Counted from the first letter of the stretch, positions 33,157 through 42,646 are shown. The stretch is DNA of 64,000 nt from Inquilinus sp. KBS0705 (GCA_005938025.2 VCCI02000003.1:1-64000); one strand, 5' to 3'. Numbers and translations: made by a program. The notes: generated from the letters alone by a model not told the origin.

Positions 33157-34221
33157 TTAACTTTTTAAAACAGGTATATTAGGAAATGGTAAACTTTGCT
33201 TCGCTTTTTGCAGCGTAAAACCGAAAGTTGAGCCCATACCTTCGGTGCTGCGCACATTAATGGTTTGCTGGTGGGCCTCCATAATATGCTTTACAATGGC
33301 CAAGCCCAGCCCCGATCCGCCAATTTGCCTCGAGCGGCTGGTATCGGTACGGAAAAACCGTTCGAACAAACGTGGCAGGTATTTCTCTTCAATACCTACA
33401 CCGTCATCAGTAACCTCTACCAGCACCTGTTCGTGCAGCGTAAATATACTTACGGATGTGTTGCCGCCTTCTTTACCATATTTAAAAGAGTTATCTATCA
33501 GATTAACCAGCACCTGCCTTATTTTTTCGCGGTCGGCATTTACATAAATACCGTCATCATACTTTTGCTTAAAGGTTAGCTTAATATTGTGCTGCCTGGC
33601 TTTCATCTCCAGCGATTCAAAAACCTCTTTTATCAGGTCGTTTATTTTAAACTTGCTGTAATTAATAGGTATCTCGCCCGATTCCAGTTTAGATATTTCG
33701 TCAAGGTCTTTGATCAGGTAACTCAGGCGGTCAACGTTTTTGGCGGCTTTATCTAAAAAGTTAGCGGCCATTTCCGGGTCTTCAAAACCATCGTCTTGCA
33801 GGGCCTCAATATAACCTTGTATAGCAAAAAGCGGGGTTTTAAACTCGTGCGATATGTTGGATAAAAAATCGCGGCGAAATTTTTCCTGCTTGCGCAACTC
33901 ATCTATCTCGCTCTTTTTTTGGATGGCCCATTCTTTTACTTCCTGCTCCACATCGTTAATAGGGTCGGCGCTAACATGCTCGCCAAGTGCATCGCGCAGG
34001 TCGCGGCCAAGCTTAAGGTTATGTATAAGCTTATATATGAGTTTAATTTTTGAGTAAACGTATTTTTCTATAAGATAATAAAAAACAATATAACTGGTAA
34101 CAAAGCTTACAAAAAAGGTGATAGCCATATCGTACCACTTGTGCTGAAAGTAGTAGTTTACTGCCGATAGCGTAATAGCAACAGCAGCGGCATTTATAAG
34201 AATGAGTACACGCAACTTCAT
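33157..34221 (-). CDS. PhoR-like sensor histidine kinase
   Basis: A 354-residue kinase with two N-terminal membrane helices (6-24 and 31-53) and almost no periplasmic loop, like PhoR. HisKA has SNISHEFKTPLFAIQGYIEAL; the ATPase has NLIDNSFKYG, DDGVGIEE, LFERFFR and GGSGLGLAIVKHI, all canonical. It is first in an operon with DUF47 and PiT (48-bp gap), so phosphate sensing is likely. No response regulator is adjacent. Confidence 0.88.
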   Translation of the reverse strand: MKLRVLILINAAAVAITLSAVNYYFQHKWYDMAITFFVSFVTSYIVFYYLIEKYVYSKIKLIYKLIHNLKLGRDLRDALGEHVSADPINDVEQEVKEWAIQKKSEIDELRKQEKFRRDFLSNISHEFKTPLFAIQGYIEALQDDGFEDPEMAANFLDKAAKNVDRLSYLIKDLDEISKLESGEIPINYSKFKINDLIKEVFESLEMKARQHNIKLTFKQKYDDGIYVNADREKIRQVLVNLIDNSFKYGKEGGNTSVSIFTLHEQVLVEVTDDGVGIEEKYLPRLFERFFRTDTSRSRQIGGSGLGLAIVKHIMEAHQQTINVRSTEGMGSTFGFTLQKAKQSLPFPNIPVLKS

Positions 34222-34384
34222 AGCATAAAGTTAGCGTTTTGGCAGATATAATTTGGTAAAACCCGTAGCTAAAAAACAGCCGTATAGGTTATCTTTTTGT
34301 TAAGCCAATAAGATGATTATTATTTATCTTTTTAATACAGTAACTATATTCCAAGGCCTTGTCAGGAGGGCCTGTCCGGGCTAA

Positions 34385-34915
34385 TTACTTTGTCACTTCT
34401 GCAGTTACAAGAACGGTGGCTTCATCGCCCATGGTAAGGCTGTTACCGCCAATACCAAAATCGGCACGTTTTATTTTAAAGCTGCCTTTAAAGGTGCTCG
34501 TATTGCCATTTGGGGTATAGCTAAAAGGCACATCTACTTGTTTGGTTTTGCCTTTTATAGTTAAGTTAAATTGCCCTACGTAATTGCTGCCCTTTTGCTT
34601 AAACCCAACCGACGACATAATGATCTTTGGGAATACAGCGGTATTAAAGTAGTCCTCGCCCCGCAGGTGTTCGTCGCGTAGGTTGTTATCAGTATTTATA
34701 GTGGTAGCGTCAACAGTAGCATCAATATTACTGGCGGCTAAATTTGCCGGGTCAAACTTAATATTGGCTTGCAGGCCGCCTAATTTGCCCCCGGTTTTTA
34801 TACCCAGGTTTTTGATCTCGAATGTGATGGCCGATTTGCTTACATTACTTTCTACTTGTGCAAAAGCGGTATTTACTATTATTAATAAGGCTATTGCCAG
34901 CAAATATCTTTTCAT
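34385..34915 (-). CDS. YceI-family periplasmic lipocalin-like protein
   Basis: A 176-residue protein with a signal peptide ending at AFAQ (20). The eight-strand YceI barrel pattern is clear: ITFEIKNLGIKTGGKLGGLQANIKFDPANL, NNLRDEHLRGEDYFNTAVFPKIIM and ADFGIGGNSLTMGDEATVLVTAEV. YceI proteins bind polyisoprenoids or other hydrophobic ligands. It sits 48 bp downstream of the porin gene and may be co-transcribed with it. Confidence 0.92.
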   Translation of the reverse strand: MKRYLLAIALLIIVNTAFAQVESNVSKSAITFEIKNLGIKTGGKLGGLQANIKFDPANLAASNIDATVDATTINTDNNLRDEHLRGEDYFNTAVFPKIIMSSVGFKQKGSNYVGQFNLTIKGKTKQVDVPFSYTPNGNTSTFKGSFKIKRADFGIGGNSLTMGDEATVLVTAEVTK

Positions 34916-34963
34916 TCCTGATATGACGTGTTTTTGTGTGGGAGGTTTAACCGCATGCGTTTA

Positions 34964-36274
34964 TTAAAATTCTACATGTGCCCTTAACGAGAAGACGTTA
35001 ACCGGTCCTCTGTCTTTATTATAAGCCGGATTGGCTATAAACTGGTAATCGGGTGTTAACCAAAGTTTGCCCTGGTAGGCGTTTATCTTGTAATATAACT
35101 CGGCAACCAATTCGGTGCTATAATTTAATTTGCCATCGCCAATAATAAAGCCGTAACCACCTGCGGCCAAATATTCCTGATGTGGTTTTGATATACCATT
35201 ACCTACAAAGGCAAGGCCTAATTCATCATCCTTGCGGCTCCATGATGCGCCCTTAAGGACCGCCCCTAAACTTACCGAGCGGTCAATTTCAGTAAAGGCC
35301 CAAGTCTCGGTTTTGCCATCGTTATAGCTTGCTTTGGCAAATACGCCAAAATCCTTGCTAAGGTATTGGTCGGCGCTTATACCAAAACCATATTTGTGGC
35401 GGCCATATTGTATATCGGTATTAATATCGGGTGCGGTAGGGTTTTGTGCAATAGCATTTCGGTATATGCCCATTTTGCCATTATTGCGAAAGCCTAATAC
35501 CCTAATTGTACCCTTTTGGCCGTTAAGCATAAAGCGTTTTTCATACTCCAGTGTTTGGGTGTTGGCTTTACCCAGGCGTTGATCCCAAATAGCACCGTTT
35601 GCCTGCGTAGTGGTCATGGTGAAGGCAAAACGCAGCGCCCAGGTTGGCTGACCAAGTTCGGCCATGGCGCCCATTACATAACCGCGGGTATTGGCCGGGT
35701 AGTCCCAGGCAGCATTATCCATTAAACTCCAGTTCATAAATTGCGAGCGGGCATCGTGGCTAAATTCGTTGCCGTCAAAAAAATCGGCCATGCCAAATTT
35801 ACCTACTGTAACATTGAAGTAGCGTTTGCTTTTAAGCCCGGCCAATTGGTTTACGTCATCGGTAAGCGTGTCTTTGTCAGTTCCCCACTCAAAATTTTGG
35901 CTAAAGTACAGGCGGGCAATGTATATTTTAGGTTCGGCACCACCTACCCTAAAGGTTTCGCCATTGGGGAAACCGGCTATGCCCAGTGTTTTGCTAAGGC
36001 CGGCGCCGCCACTCATTTCGGGGTTAAAGTATGCCGAAGCGCCTTTCCATAAACGTGCACCGCCAAAAAAAGTAGTGGTAAGCGATGTTTGCGTTTCTGA
36101 TGCTGTTGAAAGGCTGTTTGCCCCGGTATAATCGGCGCTAAACGATGGCTTGTATTGGGTAATAACCGTTTGCTGGAAATGGAAATTAAAGCGTTGGTTT
36201 TTAATGGTATCCTGTGCGTTGGCAAACTTTGCAAATAATATTAAAGTGAAAAGCGAAAGTAAAGTTTTATTCAT
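34964..36274 (-). CDS. OprB-like carbohydrate porin
   Basis: A 436-residue outer-membrane protein: signal peptide ending at ANAQ (21), repeated amphipathic strands and a terminal aromatic residue (FSLRAHVEF). It matches carbohydrate-selective porin OprB: RLYFSQNFEWG, VGKFGMADFFDGNEFSHDARSQFMNWSL and AWDYPANTRGYVMG are family blocks. It is probably a passive or sugar-selective channel; the substrate is not visible. Confidence 0.85.
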   Translation of the reverse strand: MNKTLLSLFTLILFAKFANAQDTIKNQRFNFHFQQTVITQYKPSFSADYTGANSLSTASETQTSLTTTFFGGARLWKGASAYFNPEMSGGAGLSKTLGIAGFPNGETFRVGGAEPKIYIARLYFSQNFEWGTDKDTLTDDVNQLAGLKSKRYFNVTVGKFGMADFFDGNEFSHDARSQFMNWSLMDNAAWDYPANTRGYVMGAMAELGQPTWALRFAFTMTTTQANGAIWDQRLGKANTQTLEYEKRFMLNGQKGTIRVLGFRNNGKMGIYRNAIAQNPTAPDINTDIQYGRHKYGFGISADQYLSKDFGVFAKASYNDGKTETWAFTEIDRSVSLGAVLKGASWSRKDDELGLAFVGNGISKPHQEYLAAGGYGFIIGDGKLNYSTELVAELYYKINAYQGKLWLTPDYQFIANPAYNKDRGPVNVFSLRAHVEF

Positions 36275-36410
36275 GCTGATGGAACGATAGAATATAGGAT
36301 TTTAGTTTATTAGTAATGTATTTAATTGTTAGCTTGTTATAGAACTTGTTAAGTAATAAAATAAACTTGTACTTTTATCAGCCAGCATTTACCTTATAGC
36401 AGATATTATT

Positions 36411-38315
36411 ATGCCTATTGCCGACAAAAGTATTAAAGTTTTTAGATATGATATTAATGCTTTAAGAGCGCTTGCCATATTGGGCGTTTTGCTATTTCAT
36501 TATAAAATACCACATTTTGCAGGCGGCTTTGCAGGGGTTGATGTTTTTTTTGTGATATCGGGCTATTTAATGAGCAAGATCATTATTACAGGCGTTAATA
36601 ATGGATCATTTTCGGTTTTAGACTTTTACGGCAAGCGTGTAAAACGCATCATTCCTGCTTTAGTTTTCGTGATCGGTATAATTACCCTTGCGGGTTTCTT
36701 TTTTTATTTCCCGATTGATTATCAGCTTAACGAGTTAAATGCAGCTGCCAGCCTGACATTTTTATCAAACATATTATATTTTAAAACCACTAACTATTTT
36801 GCCACTGGTGCAGACGATAATATATTATTGCATACCTGGTCACTATCGGTAGAGTGGCAGTTTTATTTACTTTATCCTTTTTTGATCATCGGGTTAAATA
36901 AGCTGATCAAAAACAAAGCAGCATTTTTTGCCCTGTTTACAGCCGTTACCTTAGCCATTTTTTTAGGTGCCATCAAATACACTAAAATTGATGCTACAGG
37001 GTCGTTTTATTTGCTACCCAGCCGTAGCTGGGAGATGTTTTTTGGCGGTATAGCTTTTTTAGGCGAAGGTTACTTAAAAGAGTTTAAGTATAAAAAGCTT
37101 TTTGCCCTACTGGGTTACGCATTAATAATATTTTGCCTCATGTTTTTTAGGAGTGCCATGCCCTGGCCCGGCAAATACACTTTTGTTCCTGTTTTTGCAA
37201 CAGCAGTTGTTATACTTTGCAACTATAACAACTTTACTTTTCTAAAGCACGAAAGTATACAGTTTATTGGCCGCATATCGTACTCATTGTACCTATGGCA
37301 CTGGCCTTTATATGTAAGCGCACAGTATTTAGGGGTGCGTATGGGGCCGTTATCAACTACCGTATTAATATTACTTTCAACAGGTATGGCCTACGTATCT
37401 TACCATTTTGTAGAGTCAGTGCCTTTTAAAAGCAATCTACGCGTAATAAGCTGCGCGGCTGCCTGTGCGTTACTTGCTTTTTGCTTTAGTAGTTATAACC
37501 TTAATTACATAGCATTTAAACCTAAGGCGGTTGTTTTATCAGGCTACAGGCAGTTGCGCGCAGATGAACGCCGCGAGCAATATAGTACTGATGTATGCTT
37601 TATTACCAGTAAAACAGCAAGTAAATTAAATAAAAGCTGCCTTGCTATTGATGCACAAAAGCATAACGTACTACTAATTGGCGACAGCCATGCCGCCCAA
37701 TATTCGGCATCGCTGCGCGAGGCTTTGGTGTCAAAAAATATTAATTTACTACAGGCCACCGCCAGTGGGTGTTATCCGTTTGTAAGGCCTAATGGTTTAA
37801 CCCGCTGCAAAAGTATAATGGAGCATATTTACAAAGATTTTATTGTTAATAAACAAAACAAAGTTGACGGGGTGTTCCTGTCTGCCAATTGGATAAACAC
37901 AGTAACAGGTAAAGATTCATCAGGCCTGATAAAAGACCTGAACAGTACTATCGATTACTTCGAAAAATACCACATCAAGGTAATCATCATAGGGCAAAAC
38001 GAAACCTATACCATGACTTATCCCTTGTTGGCTGCCCGCGAAACACAATATAATATTAGCATAAGCCGCAAATACCTTAATCAGAATGCTGCTAAGATGG
38101 ATGCATTTTTAGCTAAACATTTTAAGCCTAACTATATATCCGTTTATAACTATGGGGCAACGCCGCCTTCATCTGCAAACTATAGCCCCTACATGTCTGA
38201 TAGAAATCATTTTAGCAAATACGGGGCCGATTTGACGGTTAAAAGGATATTGGCTGATACCACTACCGCTAAATTTTTAAGCTACATTAATAGTAATACG
38301 GCGGCAGCAAATTAG
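36411..38315 (+). CDS. OatA-like acyltransferase (acyltransferase-3 membrane domain plus SGNH domain)
   Basis: A 634-residue protein. The N-terminal 370 residues form the ten-helix acyltransferase-3 domain (INALRALAILGVLLFHYKIPHFAGGFAGVDVFFVISGYL with the catalytic His, then LLHTWSLSVEWQFYLLYP). A periplasmic SGNH hydrolase-like domain follows, with LLIGDSHAAQYSASL near residue 420 and a C-terminal DRNHFSKYG block with the Asp-His pair. Such proteins O-acetylate peptidoglycan, LPS O-antigen or exopolysaccharides. No glycan cluster is adjacent to show which. Its stop overlaps that of the convergent HD gene. Confidence 0.92.
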   Translation: MPIADKSIKVFRYDINALRALAILGVLLFHYKIPHFAGGFAGVDVFFVISGYLMSKIIITGVNNGSFSVLDFYGKRVKRIIPALVFVIGIITLAGFFFYFPIDYQLNELNAAASLTFLSNILYFKTTNYFATGADDNILLHTWSLSVEWQFYLLYPFLIIGLNKLIKNKAAFFALFTAVTLAIFLGAIKYTKIDATGSFYLLPSRSWEMFFGGIAFLGEGYLKEFKYKKLFALLGYALIIFCLMFFRSAMPWPGKYTFVPVFATAVVILCNYNNFTFLKHESIQFIGRISYSLYLWHWPLYVSAQYLGVRMGPLSTTVLILLSTGMAYVSYHFVESVPFKSNLRVISCAAACALLAFCFSSYNLNYIAFKPKAVVLSGYRQLRADERREQYSTDVCFITSKTASKLNKSCLAIDAQKHNVLLIGDSHAAQYSASLREALVSKNINLLQATASGCYPFVRPNGLTRCKSIMEHIYKDFIVNKQNKVDGVFLSANWINTVTGKDSSGLIKDLNSTIDYFEKYHIKVIIIGQNETYTMTYPLLAARETQYNISISRKYLNQNAAKMDAFLAKHFKPNYISVYNYGATPPSSANYSPYMSDRNHFSKYGADLTVKRILADTTTAKFLSYINSNTAAAN

Positions 38316-38959
38316 GCGCCTACTTCGGTATAAAACTGTTGCAGGTAGCTTTCCATAAAATTATGCCTTTGCTGTGCCAGTGCTTTGCCTGTTGCAGTGT
38401 TCATTTTATCTTTTAGCAGCAACAGCTTTTCGTAAAAATGGTTAATGGTAGGCGCGGTGGTATTTTTATACTCTTCCTTGCTCATATTTAAATTAGGCCT
38501 TAGCTCCGGATTGTATATTTCGCGGCCTTTAAAGCCACCATAAGTAAAGGCACGGGCAATACCAATTGCCCCAATAGCATCCAGGCGGTCGGCATCCTGT
38601 ACTATGGCTAATTCGGGCGAGTGAAAAGTGACTTTGTCAAAACCGGCTTTGAACGACATATGCCTAATGATCTGCTGTACATGGGTAACGGTCTCTGCTG
38701 GCAGGCGTATGCTTTCTAAAAAGCGGCCAGCTGTAGCAGGGCCTATCTCTTCATCTCCATTATGGAATTTGCTGTCGGCAATGTCGTGCAGCAATGCGGC
38801 AAGTTGTACCACCAATATATCGCATGTTTCGGTTTGGGCTATGAGCTTAGCATTGGTGCAAACGCGCTGTATGTGCCACCAGTCGTGGCCGCCTTCGGCA
38901 TCTTTTAGGGTTTGCTGCACAAAGGTTACGGTTTGGTTAATAATGCCGGCGTTATCCAT
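38312..38959 (-). CDS. HD-domain phosphohydrolase
   Basis: A 215-residue soluble HD-superfamily protein like YedJ. The metal motif is visible: GGHDWWHIQRVCTNA supplies the first His and LAALLHDIADSKF the HD pair, with a later Asp in IVQDADRLDAIG. It probably cleaves a nucleotide or similar phosphate ester; the substrate is unknown. It may share a transcript with the XRE gene upstream (55 bp gap). Confidence 0.88.
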   Translation of the reverse strand: MDNAGIINQTVTFVQQTLKDAEGGHDWWHIQRVCTNAKLIAQTETCDILVVQLAALLHDIADSKFHNGDEEIGPATAGRFLESIRLPAETVTHVQQIIRHMSFKAGFDKVTFHSPELAIVQDADRLDAIGAIGIARAFTYGGFKGREIYNPELRPNLNMSKEEYKNTTAPTINHFYEKLLLLKDKMNTATGKALAQQRHNFMESYLQQFYTEVGA

Positions 38960-39014
38960 TACTTGCTTTTTTGCAAATATATTACGCCGGCATTATAATC
39001 CGTATTTATTTTCC

Positions 39015-39245
39015 TTAAGCAGCTTCTTTAACGTTTATTAGTTCCATCAGTTCTGTTTCCAGTATATCGGCTATCTGGAAAAGCCGCTCCAACGTTATTT
39101 TGGTATAGCCCAGTTCAATTTTACTGTAAGCGTTTTGCGAAATGTGCAGCTTGGCTGCCAGGTACTCCTGTGTGTAGTTCAGCGTTTCGCGCTTATTACG
39201 AATGTTGTAGGCAACTTCTTTTACTTTCATATCCCAGGTCTTCAT
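39015..39245 (-). CDS. XRE-family DNA-binding regulator
   Basis: A 76-residue protein that is mostly one helix-turn-helix of lambda-Cro/C1 type: LNYTQEYLAAKLHISQNAYSKIELGYTKITLERLFQIADIL (about 23-63). No sensor domain is attached. Small stand-alone XRE proteins often repress their own or a neighbour gene; the target is unknown. The next 150 bp upstream hold no gene. Confidence 0.9.
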   Translation of the reverse strand: MKTWDMKVKEVAYNIRNKRETLNYTQEYLAAKLHISQNAYSKIELGYTKITLERLFQIADILETELMELINVKEAA

Positions 39246-39395
39246 TAATATTATAACTGTATTGGCTATACTAACGAGGTTTTACAACCTGCGGATTTAT
39301 AATTTTTTAGTTTTTGTGAAATTTTTTTTCGAAAATGATACGACAGGTGAAAATGCCGTAACGGAACCTACAACTTGCTGTAAGGGTTTCCGTAA

Positions 39396-39890
39396 TTATT
39401 TGGCATCGTATTTAATCACCACTGCCGGTAACAAAGTTGCCGAATTAAGTGGCATTTGATCTAACGATACAATTGGTTTGCGGTTTTTATAGTATGCGTA
39501 GGCTGCATTTTGCACCTCTTCCAGCCCCGTAGCCGGATTACGGAAACTGATAGAAAAAGGCAAAATAAAATCGTGAAACTTCTCTTTATTAGGTATTATC
39601 CATTTTTTTGATGATTTCTTAAGTGCCTCAATAGCAGGCAGCGTAAGCAGGTAATCATCGGCGTAGTAAATCACTATTTTTTGTACGTTACCGTTTAAAT
39701 CGGCAGTAAACTTAATAATTGCCATACCGGTGGCCTTTTTCTTGATGATATCGGGGCTAACGGTTAAGCTATCTTTAAAAAAGCGGTCCATAACACTACC
39801 ACCACCCTGAAAAGGAAATGCCAGTGCACCTTCCTGCGCTTTACAGTAAACAGTTGATAATAAAAGTAATAACGTGATCAGCTTCTTCAT
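39396..39890 (-). CDS. Secreted protein with TonB-C-like domain
   Basis: A 164-residue protein with a signal peptide (MKKLITLLLLLSTVYCKAQ). The body, GMAIIKFTADLNGNVQKIVIYY...LPAIEALKKSSKKW...FILPFSISFRN, has the strand-helix-strand pattern of the TonB C-terminal domain, without an N-terminal anchor beyond the signal. Such short proteins are common in Bacteroidota; their role is unknown. Its ATG abuts the stop of the methyltransferase gene, so the two are translated from one message. A weak hairpin lies after its stop. Confidence 0.7.
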   Translation of the reverse strand: MKKLITLLLLLSTVYCKAQEGALAFPFQGGGSVMDRFFKDSLTVSPDIIKKKATGMAIIKFTADLNGNVQKIVIYYADDYLLTLPAIEALKKSSKKWIIPNKEKFHDFILPFSISFRNPATGLEEVQNAAYAYYKNRKPIVSLDQMPLNSATLLPAVVIKYDAK

Positions 39891-41063
39891 TTAGTCTTCT
39901 TTTGGTTCGCGTTTGCTGCCTTCATACAGCTCATATTCAAATAAGCGGCAATCTAATTTGCCATTGTAAAACTCAATTTTGCGGGCCGCCTTTAAACCTA
40001 TTTTTTTAGCCAGATCGGCGTTGCCCGTAAATACGTAGCCACGGTACCCCAAGCATTTCTTTTTAAGGTAGTCGCCCATTCGCTTATAAGTTATTTCCAG
40101 TTTGGTGTGCACGCCTAAACGTTCGCCATACTCGGGGTTAAACATTACAATGCCCGGCTCTTGTGGTACTTCTGTATCTTCAAAATCACAAACGTAAAAG
40201 TCTATTAAATGTTCTACACCGGCAGTATTTGCGTTCTTTCGCGATATATCAATGGCATCCTCAGATATATCGGTAGCTATAATTTTAAATCCTAAAGCCT
40301 TCTTGGCTTTATCTTTAAGTTTACGACGTTCTACAAAAAACACCTGTTCATCATAGCCCATAATATGCATAAAGCCATAATTCATCCGAAATAGCCCCGG
40401 GTGTTTATCGGTTGCCAGCAATGCAGCTTCTATAGCTAAAGTGCCTGAGCCACACATCGGGTTAATAAAAGTGCTGTTTCTGTCCCAATTGGTTGCCATA
40501 ATGGTTGATGTAGCCAAGGCTTCAAGCATTGGGGCCTTGCCCGGTATTTTACGGTAGCTGTGCTTGGCCAGAGTTTCGCCCGATGTATCAATGTAAATGT
40601 CGGCCTTGTCATCCTGCCAATATAGGCTGATAACGGTTTTGTTAGCATCCGCACCCGAGTTGGGGCGTATGCCTTTTTGCGCTTTAATACGATCTACAAT
40701 AGCATCTTTAACCTTTACATTGGCAAAAAGCGGGGTTAGTATATGCTCGTTGTTCACATTTGATGTTACCGAAAAATAGCCGGTAAAGTCAATTAGTTTT
40801 TCCCATTCTATTTGTACTAATTCGTCGTAAAGCTGCTTCGGATCCGCCGCTTCGAAGCTCTTTAGCAGGTAAAGTACCTGGCTTGCACAGCGTAAATTAA
40901 GGTTTAAGGCTATTGTATCAGTTACAGTCCCCTGTAATTCAACTCCGGTTTGAAAAACGCGTGTTGGTTTAAAGCCCAATGCTTCAACTTCCTGCTGCAG
41001 GTAAGGCGAAAGCCTTTTGTTGCAGGTAATAATGATTTTACTCTCGGTGTGGAAAACTTGCAT
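39891..41063 (-). CDS. rlmL: THUMP-domain RNA methyltransferase, RlmL-like
   Basis: A 390-residue class-I methyltransferase. A ferredoxin-like/THUMP domain (about 1-165) binds RNA; the Rossmann domain follows with FINPMCGSGTLAIEAALLA (SAM motif, about 199-217), ATDISEDAID and MFNPEYGERLG (309-318). E. coli RlmL makes m2G2445 of 23S rRNA; the length fits the N-terminal half of that fused enzyme, as in most Bacteroidota. The catalytic loop is NPEY rather than the usual NPPY. Target assignment is by homology only. Confidence 0.85.
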   Translation of the reverse strand: MQVFHTESKIIITCNKRLSPYLQQEVEALGFKPTRVFQTGVELQGTVTDTIALNLNLRCASQVLYLLKSFEAADPKQLYDELVQIEWEKLIDFTGYFSVTSNVNNEHILTPLFANVKVKDAIVDRIKAQKGIRPNSGADANKTVISLYWQDDKADIYIDTSGETLAKHSYRKIPGKAPMLEALATSTIMATNWDRNSTFINPMCGSGTLAIEAALLATDKHPGLFRMNYGFMHIMGYDEQVFFVERRKLKDKAKKALGFKIIATDISEDAIDISRKNANTAGVEHLIDFYVCDFEDTEVPQEPGIVMFNPEYGERLGVHTKLEITYKRMGDYLKKKCLGYRGYVFTGNADLAKKIGLKAARKIEFYNGKLDCRLFEYELYEGSKREPKED

Positions 41064-41147
41064 AATAATTTTGCGAATTTATGAATTAAATACGCCCCAT
41101 TTTAAATTCATACTATTAACTTTACATTTTAAACATTTTCTGCAATT

Positions 41148-41510
41148 ATGGAAGTTAAAGGTAAAGTACATGAAGTATCGGCAACACAACAGGTTACCGA
41201 GTCGTTAAAGAAGAGAGAACTGATACTTGAATACATCGAGAACCCTCAATATCCCGAGTATTTAAAGTTTGAAGCTATACAGGATAGGTGCAATTTATTG
41301 GACAATGTTAAGGTTGGCGACGATGTTGAAGTGTTCTTTAACTTAAGGGGCCGCCCCTGGACTGATAAATCGGGCAAAAAATCTTATTTCAACTCGTTGC
41401 AGTTGTGGAAGATCAACGCTTTATCAAGCGCGGGCAGTGCTTCGGCACCAGAGTATGCAGCCCCTGCCGATATCAGCTCAAGCCCTGATGACGACGATCT
41501 GCCGTTTTAA
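41148..41510 (+). CDS. DUF3127 OB-fold-like protein with SSB-type acidic C-terminus
   Basis: A 120-residue protein of DUF3127, found mainly in Bacteroidota and their phages. The strand-rich body (1-92) reads MEVKGKVHEV...LILEYIENPQYPEYLKFEA...VEVFFNLRGRPW...YFNSLQLWKI, consistent with an OB fold. A flexible Ala/Ser/Pro linker leads to the last ten residues SSPDDDDLPF. Single-stranded DNA-binding proteins end in the same kind of peptide (DDDIPF), which docks many replication and repair enzymes. This suggests a DNA- or RNA-binding accessory protein. A terminator follows. Confidence 0.85.
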   Translation: MEVKGKVHEVSATQQVTESLKKRELILEYIENPQYPEYLKFEAIQDRCNLLDNVKVGDDVEVFFNLRGRPWTDKSGKKSYFNSLQLWKINALSSAGSASAPEYAAPADISSSPDDDDLPF

Positions 41511-41532
41511 TTAGTTATCAACTTAAAATACA

Positions 41533-41570
41533 AAGGCCTTTCATTTATTAAATGAAAGGCCTTATTTATT
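41533..41570. terminator. Terminator between convergent genes
   Basis: AAGGCCTTTCATTT-ATT-AAATGAAAGGCCTT is a perfect 14-bp stem followed by ATTTATTATT; it can serve both the DUF3127 gene and the convergent gene at 41597. Confidence 0.88.
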
Positions 41571-41596
41571 ATTGATTTTATTGGGGAAGGTGATAC

Positions 41597-42505
41597 TTAA
41601 TCTTCTTTAACAATGCGCTTAACGGCAATATCTGCACCTTGCTTAACCTGCAGGTAGTAAATGCCATTCATAGGCAGGTTTACTTTCTTGATAAAATCTC
41701 CTGCAACAGCCTTGTCGGTCCACAACACTTTACCATCGCTATCGCTAAGTTTTACGTCCGCATTGGCTTTAAGTGTAAGGTTAAAACTAAAGGTAGTTTT
41801 CCCGGTAGAAAATTCAGGCGTAAGGCTCAGGTCGTTTAAGGTTAATGCGGCTTTTTCAACGCCTGTAATGCTTTTTAGTTTTTCCTTCGGCGCATCAGAT
41901 ACCCTAAAGCTGATGTGTGTACTAATGCCATCATTGTCTGTATTTATATAGTTAAAGTTTTGGGTATTGCGGCGGTTAAACTCAAAACGATCATTTAGAT
42001 CCCTTTTCATCATAATATCGCGGTTAACGTTCATCTTAAGCTGCGGTTGCATTTCAAACTTATAATCAAATGCACCGGCGGGACCATCGGTGTTGTCAGA
42101 TCTTTTTATATTATAAGTAAAAGTTTTGCGGGTACTATCGTTAACATCCATTTTTGATAGCATTGGTAAATCATCGCCATCACTCATATCGCGCTCTATT
42201 ACTACTTCACGCGTTTTGCCATCTCCCTTGCTTCTTTTCTTAATAACAACCTGATTATTGCCTTTGTTACCATCGATTTTAATGTAGGTGGGTGGCAGGT
42301 TATTTATCTCGGAAAGGGCATCTTTTCGCTCCTGATCTGTAAGTTTTTTTATGTCTTTACCGTTTATGGTAGTGTCGCCATTAATAATTTTTATTTCGTA
42401 ACTTTTTTGATTTTGGGCCAGCACTAAAGGTGGTAAGCCTAATATGGCTATTATGCTTAACGCAAATATAAATTCGAAGCCGGGTTTTAATAATTGCTTT
42501 TTCAT
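41597..42505 (-). CDS. Secreted protein with T9SS-type C-terminal sorting domain
   Basis: A 302-residue protein. A signal peptide (about 14-31, ending VLAQ) is followed by a charged, Lys/Asp/Asn-rich region without a recognisable fold (32-215). The last 80 residues (PEFSTGKTTFSFNLTLKANADVKLSDSDGKVLWT...GIYYLQVKQGADIAVKRIVKED) match the Por-secretion-tail pattern that directs Bacteroidota proteins through the type IX system. It is divergent from a two-component system; CAAAAATA at 42532-42539 (TATTTTTG on the minus strand) may be its -7 element. The function of the middle region is unknown. Confidence 0.7.
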   Translation of the reverse strand: MKKQLLKPGFEFIFALSIIAILGLPPLVLAQNQKSYEIKIINGDTTINGKDIKKLTDQERKDALSEINNLPPTYIKIDGNKGNNQVVIKKRSKGDGKTREVVIERDMSDGDDLPMLSKMDVNDSTRKTFTYNIKRSDNTDGPAGAFDYKFEMQPQLKMNVNRDIMMKRDLNDRFEFNRRNTQNFNYINTDNDGISTHISFRVSDAPKEKLKSITGVEKAALTLNDLSLTPEFSTGKTTFSFNLTLKANADVKLSDSDGKVLWTDKAVAGDFIKKVNLPMNGIYYLQVKQGADIAVKRIVKED

Positions 42506-42646
42506 TGCTGTACGATTTGAGGTTTAGAGCTCAAAAATAGGAAATGGTTATTAATCAATTTGTTAAATGCTTTTATATAATTTGTTAAAATTTGTTAAAA
42601 GGCATCATTGTCCGGGTAATTAAAATAATTTTGTTTTGGATTTAAC

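Noticed and set aside
39353..39393. Hairpin ACGGAACC...GGTTTCCGT after the gene at 39396
   Set aside because: The stem is short and bulged and no T tract follows on the minus strand, so I do not call it a terminator.
41148..41510. Calling the DUF3127 protein a true SSB
   Set aside because: Only the C-terminal peptide and general OB pattern match; the DNA-binding core motifs of SSB are absent.
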